A stretch of DNA of 64,000 nt from Marisa cornuarietis (taxonomy: Eukaryota; Mollusca; Gastropoda; Architaenioglossa; Ampullariidae), in contig SMMW01000585.1 of assembly GCA_004794655.1 (NCBI GenBank), positions 7,067,501 to 7,131,500 on the forward strand, written 5' to 3'. The stretch's first letter is position 1; every line of letters starts with the position of its first letter. Position numbers and translations under genes: made by a program. Under the pieces are notes generated by a model, which made no database searches, was not told the DNA's origin, and was given only the letters and a program-made list of their open reading frames with translations. Shown piece after piece: positions 11,474-22,636 of the stretch.

Positions 11474-11585
11474 GAGTTTTTGCAATGTATAATTTTTCTT
11501 CCAAGGAAGAGGAGAACGACGACAATGGGCAACAAGATAAGGAGGGCGAAGAACAAACTTGCTTTTTCCCATGTATTGTCTTCTT
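11474..11585 (-). CDS. Transmembrane exon of a putative single-pass receptor
   Basis: A minus-strand exon of 112 nt with a good acceptor (CGATACTTGTCTGCAG, ending at 11586) and a consensus donor (GTGAGT) at 11473-11468. It enters in phase 1 and leaves in phase 2. It encodes an acidic linker (EEDNTWEKA), a run of about 20 hydrophobic residues (SLFFALLILLPIVVVLLFL) and a basic stop-transfer end (GRKIIHCK). That is the layout of a type I membrane protein. Phase-1 entry fits Ig- or EGF-type ectodomain exons. Those ectodomain exons, expected at higher coordinates, were not found, so the gene may be incomplete. The tail candidates at about 10.4 kb lie in the right direction. No family is claimed. 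Confidence 0.45.
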
Positions 11586-12480
11586 CTGCAGACAAGTATC
11601 GCCAGACAAACTTAGACAAAGATGAGGCCAAGTTTTTATAAAAGATTTTACGTCGCGTGGAACGAAGAGTATAATTCTCTACTGTATGACACAAGTTCTT
11701 GGACTGCAAGTCTGATTAAAATTGTCATGGCTGTGAAGAAATCTAATTGTTTGGTCGTATGCAATGCACCCTCTCTCATACGATTAGAGCGAGTAATGTT
11801 TGACATAAACTTACCTAAGTTACTGATATCTGTCACGTGCTAATACCCGTGGAGATGTTCCGCTTCACCTTCTGCCACTGTTGAAGTTCTAATCCTACTA
11901 AACAGCATTCTGCCACAAATGTTGAGATAAGCTCCAGTAAGAAAATTAATAATTAATTAATCTCCTTTAGTCATACCGATCAACTTGCGTACCAAACTTT
12001 ACAGGCCCAGAAATAATTGTTCTTTAACGAAAAAAAATTAATTCCGCGAAAAAAAAAAACACATTTAACCGAGACAGACGACACTTTCATGCACAATATT
12101 TTTACAGACCACGCTTTCTCTCTCACCCGCAGAAAAGAGAGAGAGAGACTTTCTTTCAATTTTACGCACAACATTATTTTACTACCCCCTTCATTTGTGC
12201 ACTCTTAACACTCAGGAACTGAATCACCAACGCGGTCTGTGACAAAATCTTTGAGAAATCAAGGAAAATAGTGATGCTCTAAGACTTTCATGTTTCTGAA
12301 AGATTTTAGAAATCACCATTGAGAAGCAAAAATATTACAGAAAAAAATCTTTTCTGATTTTCTAAATAAGAAATTGGAAAGTAGTAGGAGACAGTAAGGA
12401 GAAAAAAATATCTAGCGCTTACGATATTTAAAAACTTCGGACATCAACCGGCGACGGATAGAAAGTGAAGGTCCATGTGT
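11586..12480. other. Interval without a recognised gene
   Basis: This is where ectodomain exons of the minus-strand receptor should lie. Short ORFs on both strands overlap each other and have no recognisable domain. Nothing is called. Confidence 0.35.
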
Positions 12481-12486
12481 CTGTCT

Positions 12487-12519
12487 GTAGGTCGGTCGGT
12501 CGGTCGGTCGGTCGGTCTG
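12487..12519. repeat. GGTC tetranucleotide microsatellite
   Basis: About seven tandem copies of the tetranucleotide within a stretch of otherwise unique sequence. Confidence 0.9.
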
Positions 12520-12843
12520 AACGTACGCTGTCTTGAGCAAAGTATGAAAGAAAGCAGCACGGAGATCCTCCCCGCACATGACCTTATTCTGACCCAACCT
12601 TCAGCCGCTGTTTTCAACTCTCCACGACATCCTAAGGTAGCAGCTGAAGATAAAAAAAGAAATATCTTACTTTCAACAACAAATAGGGAACTTTCCTACC
12701 AACCTGGCTATCGTTGTGAGGTGTTAAAGATCTTTTGCCCTCCGAATGCAGAGCTGCAAAGACTTTTTTCACCCAAATTCGTAGTTTAGAGATTGTCAGG
12801 AGGAGATGCAGACAGTATCTTTATTCCAAACATTGTAACTGGT

Positions 12844-12844
<1 letters not shown>

Positions 12845-12900
<56 letters not shown>

Positions 12901-12909
12901 CACGCACAC
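12845..12909. repeat. CA microsatellite
   Basis: Near-perfect CA tract in the unit-U1 upstream flank. Confidence 0.95.
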
Positions 12910-13242
12910 ATCATTCTTATATTCTTTCTCCTAAGCACGTGGTCCCATTTCGGTAATTAAAGGCTGATGTTATTTCCATAGGCATTGCCCATAATCACCA
13001 GTGCTTCTAAAGATGTATATTTTTGAGAGTATGCGTCTTCGACATAAATTGTTTTGCTTTTGAAACTTTTCATATATTTTTAGAAAAAGAATTTCACAAT
13101 TTCACGCCATTTTCTCATTTTATGAGAACATCCAAAATTAAACGAACCTTTTAAATTGCTACAGCTGTCCATGGAAGCATTAAAAAGTTTACTACCTACC
13201 GAAGCTAAACGCTATTAATCGTAATGGCTTCTAATCAAAATA

Positions 13243-13310
13243 TGTGCACAGGAAACTCGTGACATTTCTCCATATTTAACGGATCAATCCTACATGGGGT
13301 TTTCGTATTT
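13243..13310 (+). promoter_or_regulatory. Conserved upstream element, unit U1 copy
   Basis: One of six related copies of an element about 70-90 bp long. The core reads CATATTTAACGGATCAA here, followed by a T-rich end TTTTCGTATTT. Other copies are at 24274-24360, 34628-34712, 42184-42272, 51456-51548 and 61831-61900. In units that keep E1 it lies about 295-370 bp upstream of the E1 ATG. Function is inferred from position and conservation only. Confidence 0.4.
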
Positions 13311-14464
13311 ATTTATTATTCTTCCTAACTTTAAAATTGTAAATTATTCAAGCAATAATTTTTTTTTCTTTTTATGATAAAATGATGCATCTTTTAACTT
13401 AGGAGCAACAAATGGAGCCTTTGGTTGATGGCATTTATCTTTTTATCTTAGATTGTTTTGTCAATTAGCATCAAGCTTTAAGAAAGAAGTTTCTAGCTTT
13501 AATTTTTTGAAAGTTTTCAATGTTAAGCATGATTAACTTAAACGCCATATCTTAATGAAATGAACTATATTATAAAGGTAGAACACTTCACGTTTTAAAC
13601 TGTCAGACACACTTTGTGGTTGTCGTTTCTGCGACATCATTAAGAAAAATGGAACCAGTGCCAGACATGAATTCAGCGGATCCGGATTCATGGGAAAACT
13701 GCAGTGAGAGTCTGTTCACAATCACACGTTCAACATTGACTGGAAACCAGTTGAACATTCTATCTGATGAGGTAAAGCAACAACAACAACAACTTCAACA
13801 ATATACTGCCATCTACAAATATCAGTATTACACTCAGTAAATGGGGGCTTGGTATTTAATGCCATTTACGCAATACATTATGTCTAAGCTAAGAAAATTT
13901 ATTTATTTACTTATTTATTACCTTGTAATGAATGAAGTACGATGTTGTACAGTATCTGACAGTTGGTTTGTTAAAGCTTTATATTAATTTTTGTCTCTCT
14001 TGTTACCATAGTTTTACAAGCACGAAAATATTTGTTTTTCATTTTTCCAACTAAACAACACAGGTGAGCTCATGTTTCAAATTAGAATAAAGAGAAGAAA
14101 AGTAATTTTGAATTTCCATCTAACCAATACTGTAAAACAGACACATTTTGTGTCGTTTTAATTCTGTTCTTCGCTCCCTTCTCACAGTAGATTCATTACT
14201 TTTAGAACAAATTAAGCAAACCACTCAATGAATTACTTTATATTACAAATAGTTTTGAATTCGAATGACCAAAAGTTAATATAAACAATTAATTTAATCA
14301 CAATACGCAAAAGCTGTTTTCTAATAATGCTGTAAAGCAGAGCCTGTTTTCTCAAGTCGGGATGAATATGCGTCTTTCGTTCTCCAGATACATGACTATC
14401 AAAACGTAGGTACTAATGGAAAGGTCGCGATATGCCCCATAACTATAATTTTATTTATGCACTA

Positions 14465-15560
14465 TTAAAGTTTAATTTGTGCATAATAATGTTTGTACGC
14501 ATGTATTGCGAGAATGGAAAGGGGCATTAACCCAGATTGGGGAAATAATATCCTACCCTTAACATATATTGATCTGATACATTGAACATCTTCTTCGTCC
14601 TCTGACGATTTATATAGTGCGTCCTCACACTCATAAGGAGCATGCTCTAGGTGCTTAAACCGGAATGATACATGGACAGCATACGAGGCACGGAAGAATA
14701 AACAACAGTGCTGACAAAGAATAGAAGACAAATATAGAAAACGCAAGGAGGAACTAAGTAACAAGAGCTGAGAATATCGTAATTCTGCAGAGGAAGACGA
14801 GTCGGAAAGTAGCAAAAAGCGGAAAAGGCGAGAGGATGACAAAGGACGAGCATAGTGTGGACTGTGTTAGGAGTAATACTCAAGGAAGAGGTGCGTTTTC
14901 AGTGCAGATTTGAAGTATACAATATTGTAGGAAGGTGGCGGATATGGAAAGGGAGAGAGTTCCATTGTTTCGCTGCACAGTAACTATGTTGTTGTTGTTG
15001 TTCTTCTGGTGACAGGAACAGTTAGGGAGAAGGTCGTCAGACGAAGAGCGTAGTTGTCTGGCTGGGGCGTAAGGAAGAGAAGTTCATAGAAATAATCAGG
15101 GCAGGACTAAGCGAATAAATTAAAACACAGCACAGACAGTTTGTACTGAATGCGAGAATGGATGGGTAGCCAGTCTAGAAAACGAAGGAGAGGAGTGACA
15201 TGGTCCCGTTTCCTTGCTCTAAGCACCAGACGTGCAGCAGAGTTCTGTACTTTCTGGAGTCTCTGAATGAGGATTGAGGGGCAGCCCGCCAGCAAGGAGT
15301 TTAAGTAATCAAGTCGAGAAAGAACAAACGCACGGACAAGAGTGTCAGTAGCGCGGGTAGAGAGAATGTGACGAATGGCCCTGATCTTACGGAGCTCATA
15401 ATAGGCAGTCTGACAGACAGCTGTAACATGTTTATCATAGTAGGCAGACTGACAGACAGCTGTAACATGTTTATCAAGGTTCATGTTTGCAGTGACAATG
15501 AATCTCAGATTCCTGACGGATGACACAAAGGTGATGTTGGTTTCGCCCACCTTAAGGTGA
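14465..15560 (-). mobile_element. Degraded CR1/L2-like LINE: reverse-transcriptase C-terminus and 3' tail
   Basis: The minus-strand frame 15550-15107 matches the C-terminal part of non-LTR reverse-transcriptase ORFs: a VRNLRFIVTANMNLDKHV start, RLDYLNSLLAGCPSILI, LQKVQNSAARLVLR and HVTPLLRFLDWLPI, all hallmark strings of Jockey/CR1/L2-type elements. Further along the minus strand (14915-14881) comes FKSALKTHLF, the usual end of such ORFs, then the 3' tail family also seen at 3841-4035 and 20385-20600. A 39-bp direct repeat (15402-15437 and 15441-15476) duplicates 13 codons in frame. It is 5'-truncated with no endonuclease, and inserted in intron 1 of U1 in antisense orientation. Confidence 0.8.
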
Positions 15561-16500
15561 TTGCGTAGACTGACAAGCGAAAGTGGGGAAGGTGGGCGAG
15601 GGGAGGGAGGGATTTGAAAGTGTGGTCGCTGTTTTGTGGCGCCGCAGGTGTTGTCTAATCTTGTTTGTGCCCTCTTTTCCTGTTGGTGCCTAGGAGGCTT
15701 GGCAAGTCTGCATTAGTGGTGTATTGTGTTGGTGCCCTCTGTTGCTGTTGTTGTCACTTGTTATCGGTGCCTAGGAGCCACAGAGGCAGCCTTAGCAGCA
15801 GGCGGGGCCCTGGGCGATTGTCATGTGCGGGGCCGAGAGCCGTGTAACTCAAGAATCTCCTATCGTGGAGCCCCCATCATGAGCGGGGCCTGGGGCAGTT
15901 GCCCAGTTGCCACCCCACAAAGACCGCCTTTGCTAGGAGGCCGACCTAGTCCGCTGTGGTGGTGTACTGTATAGGCTACAGAATCCCACGTGATGCTCTA
16001 TTCTAGGCTTTTCTTTAACTGTCGTGTATACTTTTAGTTCAACATGGTTTTTAGATGATTTTATACTTCTTTCCTGTGGGTGTTACGTTTTTTTCTTTCT
16101 TTTTTTTTACTTCTTCATTAGCGTAACACTCTCCTGGTTCCTTTGCCTTCAGCTCTGTATTTCTCTTGTCATCTTAGTTTAATTGCTGATTTTATGGCTA
16201 TTTTTCTTTCTGCTGGGGAGATAGCATTATCTAGATTAGTGACTTTAGGGTGTGTAATGAAAGGAGCAAACATTTTTATAATGGGCATCAAAGATATTTT
16301 TGTATATTTTTGTGCATTTCCTCTTAAAAATTATTTACGCGATACTTTAGGCTACACAAAAGGAATGTATGACGATCCAGCACTTTTTCGGTGCCAGAAA
16401 AAGGTTAACACGCGCTTTGTTGATTTTGCTTCTAATCGACGACTAGTATTTGACTACCGTAGCGTACTTTCATTTTCTTCTTGTACTTCACACACCTGAC
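15561..16500. other. Intronic stretch of U1, GC-rich part at 15.6-15.95 kb
   Basis: 15560-15960 is unusually GC-rich, with repeated CCTAGGAG and GCCCTCT-type words, and may be the 5' continuation of the neighbouring LINE or another insertion. The remainder is AT-rich. No gene recognised. Confidence 0.35.
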
Positions 16501-16754
16501 CTTTCCTTTTCCCTTATGAAGATTTTTGAGATCCTCATGGCGGTCATGTGCTGGCTCATGATTCCGCTTCTTCTGTTCCTGATATCCCCGGCAACACGCT
16601 GAGCGTCATGGTGTTCTACAGGCAGGGTCTGTCTCTTCACCCTGGCGCTGGCTGACCTCGTCAACGTCATCGTCCTGTTCCTTTTGTATGTCGAGAACCG
16701 AGTGAGAGAATACTTTACTCAAAACACCTTGTTCACAGCAATCTATTTGGGGAG

Positions 16755-18500
16755 TGAGTGGCAGTGATTATTTTATCTTGTTATATTTTTATTTGTTGAA
16801 TTTTTTTTAAAAAAATGATTGGCATTCAATGCCTTATGAATAGATAGACATATTTCTTTTGTTTGTGAATCTCACAATGTGAAGCAGTCCAAGAAACACA
16901 AACCTAGTATGTGTAAATAGGTTTCTATCATTTCGTAGTTGTCACGAAATTGCTATTTTTTTAATTTGAATGAGAGCGGAAAGCACGGACGTGTATAGGG
17001 GGACAGACGACTGTCTACCGAGACCATCGCTTAGCCTCTTGCGAAGAACTTCACTCTTAGTCTCGCCGAGCTTCAACAATGAATGTGACTAAGCCGGAAG
17101 TTTTTTTTTTTAACACGAAAGTCTCGCTCTAACCGTTAACTGAAAAAATCGTCTGCATCCGTCCATATCTGCTTATCGGGTGCTGTAGGCGCACTCACGC
17201 TCACGCCAAGCTTAGGCAAACGCATAAAACTTAAGCCCCGGCTACTGGCACTGCACAATGATATACAACAATCTGAACTACTAGAACATTTTTTTCCAAG
17301 TGAATGATTGAAGTGCTCGATTCCCCCATTCTCGAAGGTAGCGCCAGAAGTTGCTATAACCCGATGCGCGAACACAACCGGTTTTCGCGCTTTCCAGCGC
17401 AGACGGCCAAGCTGCTACTCCACTAGTAATATAACTCCGTCGCGGAAAGCGTGGGTGGATGGACGAGTGTTTTTCATGGGAGTGCGTGGGCGCGAGCGTC
17501 TCGTGACGGCCACTTTTTGTTTGATAAGACGGCGTCATTGAGGGGTTCCACTCGTACAAATGTTGACGATTAAGAGTGCCAGGAGAGAGATATTTTATTG
17601 CCTGATGCGCGTGTTCTCAACTGTCACTGGGAGGAATACCTGACCGTTTTTGAAAGTCCTGACCAGACAAATAAAAGATGTTGAGAGTTTTTGTTTTTCT
17701 TTTACTCCTATGTTCGACATGGGCTGGTACGCCGAATCTAACTTCAAGAGGAGCGGCAACAGCGAAAGACTGTGTATCGTGTTTCTGACAACGAAAGCTT
17801 CAGAAGCTAACGTATCATGTGATTTTTTACTGCAGAGAAGGTGAATCACTTTTGTGTTTTCAAGCAGAGTTAAGCCTTGTCATTGTTTATTTGGTTCCTA
17901 ATATTATATTCATTTTTTTTACTTTATAGTTTTGTTGGTGTTTTATTCTAGTGTAATCTGTCAGAACCAATTATGGTCGTAAGTCGATCAATGCCTGTAT
18001 CAGTACTAACACCCCAAACATGTAGATATATTTTTACAAGATTTGTCATGTAACAAGCAAATGGATGTATAGCACTTAATTATGCGGAATTGGCAACGTT
18101 CGATCAACAGTAGGAGAAACCTCATAGAAAATTTTTTCTCAAGCCTTTGTAGCCACATTCCCTTTTTTGACATCTATAGATTGTTTTCTCTTATTTTCTT
18201 GTTGTAACCAAGTGGAGACTCAGATCCAAAAGGGCTGAAAGGGTGGGTGCATATTTTTTATAGTAATCATTGAAAAACATTGCTTAGTTTGAATTGGGTT
18301 TTATCTGCAATTATTTAAACTTTCGCTTAAAGTGTTAAATGCATAATCTTTCGCATATCATCTTATAAGGTACTACTGTTAAATAAAAGGTCATACACAA
18401 CATCCCCCAAAAATATTCTTTTCTTACTAAATGATTAAAACAAAAATTATTAATATGTGTATTGAATATATGCAAATTAAAACATAGTAAAATACTTATA
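16755..18500. other. U1 interval lacking the expected E3; unrelated insert at about 17.0-17.9 kb
   Basis: In intact paralogs E3 lies 0.25-1.2 kb after E2. Here nothing resembling SQFLSAVIACERC is present. 16980-17870 is richer in GC and has ORFs on both strands that match nothing recognised; it may be a transposon remnant that replaced E3. Confidence 0.4.
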
Positions 18501-19084
18501 ATAAAAAACTTTCTTTTCAGGTTCTATTTGGATAATAAGAAAGTTATCGACATATTTGACATCATTATCTACTCTACGACACTAACAATCACGCACTTTA
18601 CCGTCATAGTGATCTGCGTTTCCATCACCGTCATGAAACTACAGGCTTCTGTTAAAAAGAGAAAGTCGATGACCAACGCGATGACTGGGGTACAGAAATC
18701 TGTATACCTCTATACTAGCATTTCAAGACGTCGCAGTAACCCGTATGTTGATCGGGACTTCTGTTTCTCGTGTGCTCAACATTGGTGTTCAGATCTCTCT
18801 TCTGCTACGAGAGTTAAATTCCACCAGCATGTATTCCAATCTTCGTGCAGTGATGTGGATTTTATCGTGGAGTCCGCTCGTCTGTAAACTTATGTGTGTA
18901 TTACATTATGGGGTCAAAGTTCAGAGCGCCAGTTCACTGTTTCTGGACGAACAAGTTTTTGAATACAGTAATGATGTCACAGGAAAGTCAATTGTTTGTA
19001 ACCATCTACCTTTCACCCAGGGTGTCTCGAATGATAATAAACAAAAAATATAGTTTTAAATTGTATGGTTACAACCACGTTTAG

Positions 19085-20003
19085 GTAGACGTTTTTGCTC
19101 TTTTTTTCACTACACTAAAACAAGACTTTGTCATACGCTTTCCTAGCCTGCGTCAATGAACACAAATACTTACTCGCTATTATTGTAAACATTTTTCAAC
19201 CTCACGAGGTTGAATACACCACTGTGTCACAACAAACTTAACATTCAGAAATGCACTGACGTAAGAAAATAAGGAATATTATCCACTCAAGTTACAGGCC
19301 GTGTCATTATAAGGGGTGATTAGTTAATCCATAGTGGGCTTTTGTGTCCAGTGATTTCTAGTTTTCTGGATACGATATCTGTGAGGGAACGTTAATAAAA
19401 TACATTAATCGCTGGTTGACAAGAGTATGAACTAAACTTAAGAGGCTTTAATCATTCGGCAGATCTTTCATCCGACAAAAGACAACGACTTCCCAGCCTA
19501 AGGCACTCTACGAAACCTAAGAGAATATAAAGTTTTTATTTTCTAAAGGTAAGGATTGAGGCAACTTTAACTTATAACTAGTAGGAAGTGTTGCTATGGG
19601 AACAATAGTAAAGACAAGCTGGTCCTATATTGGACTGACATGGTCAGCAGTCATGTGCCTGCACTGGCGTTCGATCGAGGTATTGCTAGACGTGCGGAGT
19701 TGATTTATATTGGACCGATGCTGAGCTAAAGTTGGATCCATTCAGGAACCAGTATTGTCGAGATATTGGTAACATGTTAGCCCATTCTGGCTCATGCATG
19801 TCTCGCCTCTGATATTTACCTTTCTTAAAAATTGATCAGGTATTAAACCGATCTTTCACGGGATTATACTGTGATTTTCAGCCGATTTATATATATCTAT
19901 ACCGTTTGTAGCCAAACTCAAAGACATTGCACATACACAAGTCGACGACATGTAAGACTTTAGATTTTTAAAGCACAAGACAATAGTTTTTTGAAAATTC
20001 TAT

Positions 20004-20080
<77 letters not shown>

Positions 20081-20380
20081 CACAAAGAACATGCCCACTC
20101 CGGCATGCTCCCAATGAAAAACAGGACTGATAGTTAATCAGTAAATACTTGGTAGTATTATGTAATATAAATAAATAATTATTTTAATAAATAATAATAT
20201 TACTGTAATGCTTTTCGTTGAACTTCGTTAATTAATTTTCACCTTAATTAAGCAGTGATGCTTTACTTGGAGAAATAGTTCTTTATGTCATCTACAAATA
20301 AGGTTTGAAAGACATTATGGTCTTTAAAATAATTTGGTCTTAGGATAAGGCCTAACAAGAACTAATATTTAGAACGATTC
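19085..20380. other. 3' flank of U1 with CA microsatellite
   Basis: 19560-19790 (GCTATGGGAAC, then TTGATTTATATTGGACC) is shared with the U6/U7 interval near 60826-60960, so this is array-unit flank. A CA microsatellite lies at 20009-20079. No coding sequence. Confidence 0.5.
20009..20079. repeat. CA microsatellite
   Basis: Long perfect CA tract. Confidence 0.95.
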
Positions 20381-20384
20381 TCTA

Positions 20385-20600
20385 TGTTACTTATATTTTT
20401 GCAAAGATCCCTTTTTGTGTCTTCAATGTTTTTCTTTTACTACTTGTCTGCAAAGTTGTTTCTCCCTCCGTCCTGCATATTTTGTCCATGTCTTCTACTT
20501 GTCTCAAGTGCTACGACCATGTTCCTTTATCACCGTGATTATTCGCTATACGAATCACACGTTTATTATTATTATTATGACGACGACTATAATGCGAGTA
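20385..20600 (+). mobile_element. LINE 3' tail fragment (plus orientation)
   Basis: Same tail family as 3841-4035 and the minus strand of about 14600-14760. It includes a TTTGTCCATGTCTTCTACTTG run, a variant of GTGATTATTCGCTATACGAA and an ATT trinucleotide tail (20562-20578). It is severely 5'-truncated. Confidence 0.65.
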
Positions 20601-22630
20601 TATCGGGAAAGTATATTGACATAAAATACTAAGTGCAATATTATAATTATTCTTTTAATGTTTATTATTACAAAAATACAGTGTTATAATTATTCTGACA
20701 AAAACGTTCAGTATTAACAACTCCACCATTATAACACAACAACAAAGTTGTATAAGAACAAGTCACATTTTATGTGCCTAAAGAAAACAATGGGATCTTT
20801 AAGAAAGAGCACCTTTTCAAATGGTTATTCGCCAGCTCATGTTTTAGTGTACATGCCGGGTCAGTCAAAGACTGTATTGCCAGCATTGCACTCATTTGCC
20901 GTTAAATGCTTTAAATACATTTCAAATACATTTGGCTGTGCCAGAGTGATTGGATTAATTATGCATAAACCCCTAAGTCCTTCAGGGAATATTTTCCAAC
21001 GAACAGTCAAATAAAGCAACCACCTTTGCATTTGAAATATCTGAAAATCTACTAGTTCAATAATGCAATGTTGTTATCATTTCCGCCTTTCGTCATGAAT
21101 TACATTACAAAAGATGCAAAATGAAATGAAGGTAATCAATGTATAACTATACGTAGAGTGATATTTCAAAATTCATCCAAAAACAGTTACCTGTATTTTA
21201 TTTCAAGCATCGAAGTTAATTGAAACCTTATCCAGATCAACAATATTTATAGGGGGTCAGTAGCTTAATTTGCCATTCCACGTATTCGAAGAGCGAATTG
21301 TAGGAGTTGTAACTGACTTTGATCAGACTTTTTGTCACAGTAATCGTACAATACTACAAGAACGTTTGAGTAGAGTTTTAATCAACTGTCTGCAGTTAAT
21401 TACGTAGTTAATTACGGTCTGCAAAAACTTATCATGTTGATGCCTAACAAGATGAGCAGAAAAAAATACTTAACATTCACTCCGACGGGCACAAACAAAA
21501 AAACCATCGGACTTCAGGAAAGAAATCAAAGCTGATTCAATAGTTTGCTCAGTTGAGAGGTCCCTTCCTCGACAAGAAATGGGATAAGGTTTTATCAGCG
21601 TCAGTTGGACTGAAACATCACTCAAATGGTTTCTGAACGGTTTTATTATTCGTGTGCAATAAACAGATGTCCTGTGAAAAAGCCTAAGAAACAAAGACAC
21701 TACACGTACAGAGCAGACTGTACTTTTCGTAAGCAAGAATTATCGCCTCCCGTGAACAAACTAGGTATTTAGCAGAAAGGGATGTAGATTCATTGTAGAT
21801 TCGTTGCTCAAACTTGCTGCCCAAGCATATTTTCGCAAATACCTACAGCATTATATCTGCTAAAGTAAGACAACAATAGTAACATAGATGATATAGTGCC
21901 AACTACAAACTTCAGTATAACTTCTAGAATGTTTCAATGTGTTAATTACATGTGGCTTACAATTGAATTCCATTTATGTAATTTATCACCTCTAAGGTAA
22001 TCAAACGCATTGAATATTTTATTTATTACAATGGGATGACCGTAGTATGCTGTCACTTGATATGTGATTGTTTAATTAAGACTTCTATTTATTTATTGTT
22101 TGGAAACACTTTCGAAGGCTAGAAATTTGGGGGCTAAACAAGAGGAAATCCACCTTTTTTGCCTGTAAAAGATTCTCGGACGTCTAAATATGAGAATTAA
22201 AAAAATTAATGTATGAAAAATTAGGTAGGTTACGTTATAAATTGTTTCCGCAACTAAATGTATTACGTATGGGTTATGGTTGCTGAAGCTTTCGGCCACG
22301 CGGTACGTAAAGAAAACATACAATATGCTGTGTCTGATGGACTCCAGGGGTTATTAAACATGGGTCACCTAACTACATAAGAAACTGTTCTCTATGGGGT
22401 TTGGGTACGTCTGGATGTTTCACAGATGGGGAGGTAGGAAGCTTTTATAAAAAAAGTTTAGAGAAAAATTGAGTTTGCCAGAAGGGATATACAAGCCTGG
22501 AAAATACTTACCACTCTGATGCATATCGCAGACCTAAAATTTGCTTGCAGCAAGAATTATGGATATAATAAGCAAGATTTACATAAGAAAGACTAATGCT
22601 TTTTTTAGATTTAGTGTTTCAGAAATAACC
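20601..22630. other. Upstream flank of U2; partly duplicated at 32.8-33.06 kb
   Basis: 21120-21420 matches 32800-33060 (ATAGGGGGTCA, GTCACAGTAATCG, TTTAATCAACT), part of the U2/U3 segmental duplication. No gene recognised; ORFs here are short and unsupported. Confidence 0.5.
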
Positions 22631-22636
22631 CAGAAA

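Larger units (their letters stand above)
12720..13310 (+). other. Upstream flank of GPCR unit U1
   Basis: Contains the block GCAGAGCTGCAAAGAC (12748) and AGATTGTCAGGAGGAGATGC, recurring upstream of U5 (about 50907), U7 (61252) and, more diverged, U2b and U4. A CA microsatellite (12845-12909) follows, then the conserved element of about 85 bp at 13243-13310. These shared blocks define the start of each tandem unit. Confidence 0.55.
13649..18950 (+). pseudogene. GPCR unit U1: broken chemosensory-type receptor
   Basis: E1 (13649-13771) is still open: MEPVPDMNSADPDSWENCSE..., ending in phase 0 at a GTAAAG donor. E2 (16522-16752) has a 1-bp loss at the L-G-I-P-G-N motif (CTGATATCC for CTGGGAATCC) and a 20-bp deletion flanked by GTCT in the loop after TM1. 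Together they remove 21 bp and restore frame, but the stretch between is frameshifted. No E3 (TM3-TM4, ERCFCV motif) could be found between E2 and E4; unrelated sequence (about 17.0-17.9 kb) occupies that place. E4 (from 18521) begins well (DNKKVIDIFDIIIYSTTLTI) but has a 5-bp loss in the third intracellular loop and later shifts. Intron 1 contains a LINE fragment. The gene cannot make a seven-helix receptor. Confidence 0.85.

Noticed and set aside
12475..12789. 104-codon plus-strand ORF starting in the GGTC repeat
   Set aside because: The start is repeat translation and the rest covers the unit-U1 upstream block, which is non-coding in the other units.
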